A DNA stretch of 32,991 bases from contig JAFKJW010000086.1 of the NCBI GenBank assembly GCA_017305925.1, forward strand, positions 1,284 to 34,274, read 5' to 3'. This DNA comes from Hyphomicrobiales bacterium. GTDB lineage: Bacteria; Pseudomonadota; Alphaproteobacteria; Rhizobiales; Rhizobiaceae. A program made the translations under genes and the position numbers. The notes below the pieces were generated by a model, which was not told the origin of the DNA, did no database searches, and was given only the letters and a program-made list of their open reading frames with translations. Positions 31,628 to 32,991 of the stretch are shown in pieces. Each line of letters begins with the position of its first letter. The first letter of the stretch is position 1.

Positions 31628-32991
31628 ATGACTGTCCACGGTAATTTCATTGCGGGAGAATGGCGGACCGGCTCGAGCGCCAACCGAAACATCAACCCCT
31701 CCGACACCAATGACGTCGTTGGCGAGTATGCCGCCGGTACGAGGGCGGATGTCGAGGATGCCGTCGCCGCGGCGCGCCAGGCGTTCAAGAGCTGGTCGCG
31801 GCAGACCGAACAGCTCCGGGCGGATATCCTCTTTCGCGTCTCCGAGGAATTGCTCGCACGGCGGGAGGAGCTCGGAGAGCTGCTCTCCCGGGAGGAGGGC
31901 AAGACGCGCGCGGAGGCTATCGGCGAGGTCGGCCGTGCCGCGCAGGTGTTCCGCTTTTTCGCCGGCGAGGTCGTCCGCTTCGGCGGCGAGTTCATCCCCT
32001 CGGTACGGCCCGGCCTCGACATCAGCATCCGGCGCGAGCCCGTCGGCGTGGTCGGCCTGATCACGCCATGGAACTTCCCGATAGCGATCCCGTCCTGGAA
32101 GATCGCGCCGGCGCTGGCCTACGGCAATACGGTCGTGCTGAAGCCAGCCGACCTGACGCCCGCGAGCGCCTGGGCGCTCACCGACATCCTGGCGCGCGCC
32201 GGTGTTCCTGCGGGTGTGTTCAACCTCGTCATGGGGCGGGGATCCGTCGTCGGCCAGGCCATCGTCGAAACCGTCGACGCCGTCAGCTTCACGGGTTCGG
32301 TCACGACAGGCGCGGGCATCGTCGGGACCGCGGCGAAGCGCATGATCCGCGTCCAGGCCGAGATGGGCGGCAAGAACCCGCTGATCGTGCTGGACGACGC
32401 CAACCTCGACGTCGCCGTCAATTGCGCCGTCGACGGCTCCTACTTCCAGACCGGCCAGCGCTGCACGGCCTCCAGCCGCCTGATCGTCCAGGAAGGCATC
32501 CACGATCGCTTCGTGAAAGCGGTCGCCGCGCGGCTCGACACCCTCGTGATCGACAACGCGCTCAAGGCGGGCACCCAGGTGGGGCCCGTCGTCGATGAGA
32601 AGCAGCTCGACCAGGATCTTTCCTATATCGAGATCGGCGAGAAGGAAGGCGCCTCCAGCGTCGTCCGCGGACAGCGCCTGAACAGGGAGACGCCCGGCTT
32701 CTATCTGTCGCCGACGCTGTTCACCGAAACCAAGAACGACATGCGGATCAACCGCGAGGAGGTTTTCGGGCCTATCGCCGCGGTGATCCGCGTCAAGGAC
32801 TATGACGAGGCGCTGGCCACAGCAAACGACACCGCCTTCGGACTTTCGGCCGGCATCGTCACGACGTCGCAGAAATTGGCCCAGCACTTCCAGGCCAATA
32901 TCGAATCCGGCCTGACGATGGTGAACCTGCCGACCGCGGGGCTCGACTATCATGTGCCGTTCGGAGGACGCAAAGGCTCCAGCTACGGCCC
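31628..32991 (+). CDS. Aldehyde dehydrogenase (ketoglutarate-semialdehyde-dehydrogenase-like), 3' end beyond window
   Basis: At least 454 residues, open to the window end. It begins MTVHGNFIAGEWRTG and has the ALDH fold: PWNFPIAIPSWKIAPALAYGNTVVLKPA (residues about 148-174), FTGSVTTGAGIVGTAA (NAD(P) loop), catalytic Glu245 in QAEMGGKNP, catalytic Cys279 in QTGQRCTASSR, and EEVFGPIAAVIRV. The last visible block VPFGGRKGSSYGP is the usual near-C-terminal motif, so only some 20-30 residues are missing. The sequence style is that of 2-oxoglutarate-semialdehyde dehydrogenases of sugar-acid and hydroxyproline pathways, which is an inference. The ribosome-binding site is weak (GGGAA). Confidence 0.92.
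   Translation, partial: MTVHGNFIAGEWRTGSSANRNINPSDTNDVVGEYAAGTRADVEDAVAAARQAFKSWSRQTEQLRADILFRVSEELLARREELGELLSREEGKTRAEAIGEVGRAAQVFRFFAGEVVRFGGEFIPSVRPGLDISIRREPVGVVGLITPWNFPIAIPSWKIAPALAYGNTVVLKPADLTPASAWALTDILARAGVPAGVFNLVMGRGSVVGQAIVETVDAVSFTGSVTTGAGIVGTAAKRMIRVQAEMGGKNPLIVLDDANLDVAVNCAVDGSYFQTGQRCTASSRLIVQEGIHDRFVKAVAARLDTLVIDNALKAGTQVGPVVDEKQLDQDLSYIEIGEKEGASSVVRGQRLNRETPGFYLSPTLFTETKNDMRINREEVFGPIAAVIRVKDYDEALATANDTAFGLSAGIVTTSQKLAQHFQANIESGLTMVNLPTAGLDYHVPFGGRKGSSYG

Overview
The window looks like chromosome of a GC-rich alphaproteobacterium of the Rhizobiales (Hyphomicrobiales). The evidence is the rimM-trmD-rplS ribosome/tRNA-maturation block, a DUF1244 protein, two SyrB-type regulators (a family described from Sinorhizobium) and an Aap-type amino-acid ABC transporter built like the rhizobial AapJQMP systems. 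No rRNA, tRNA, CRISPR array or complete insertion sequence was seen.

Layout. 1-3500: housekeeping (5' end of xerC, rimM, trmD, a TauE/SafE permease on the opposite strand, rplS, a DUF1244 gene). 3924-4400: a small basic SyrB-like regulator. 4701-5801: a DUF4432 aldose-epimerase-like protein. 5841-7474: a stress-type module on the minus strand: ECF sigma factor, DUF4142 exported protein and a periplasmic cupredoxin. Two identical-spacing promoter motifs lie upstream of the sigma gene and of the DUF4142 gene, which suggests an autoregulated regulon. 7732-8679: an HSL-type esterase.

8783-24410: a long minus-strand catabolic cluster. In transcription order it holds two SDR dehydrogenases, a LysR regulator, a periplasmic binding protein, two permeases and an ATPase of a polar amino-acid ABC importer, an FAD 2-hydroxyacid dehydrogenase, a ThDP enzyme, hydantoinase/oxoprolinase subunits A and B, a class I aminotransferase and a uronate-dehydrogenase-like SDR. 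Many of these genes overlap by ATGA. HyuB carries an apparent frameshift near 10985 with a probable small deletion.

24681-29656: a second, divergently arranged catabolic block. On the minus strand are a shikimate-dehydrogenase-like gene, an SDR, a RidA protein and a GntR/FCD regulator; on the plus strand are an HpcH/HpaI-type aldolase and a DAO-type FAD oxidoreductase. A 19-bp dyad sits in the divergent promoter region. 29737-30573 is tryptophan 2,3-dioxygenase. 30825-31514 is a second SyrB-like regulator with an extra N-terminal block. The window ends inside an aldehyde dehydrogenase gene.

Together 8783-29656 reads as uptake and oxidation of an amino- or amide-bearing small acid. The substrate cannot be read from sequence. 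No single gene here is of an unknown class; the novelty lies in the combination, the regulatory sites and the damaged hyuB.
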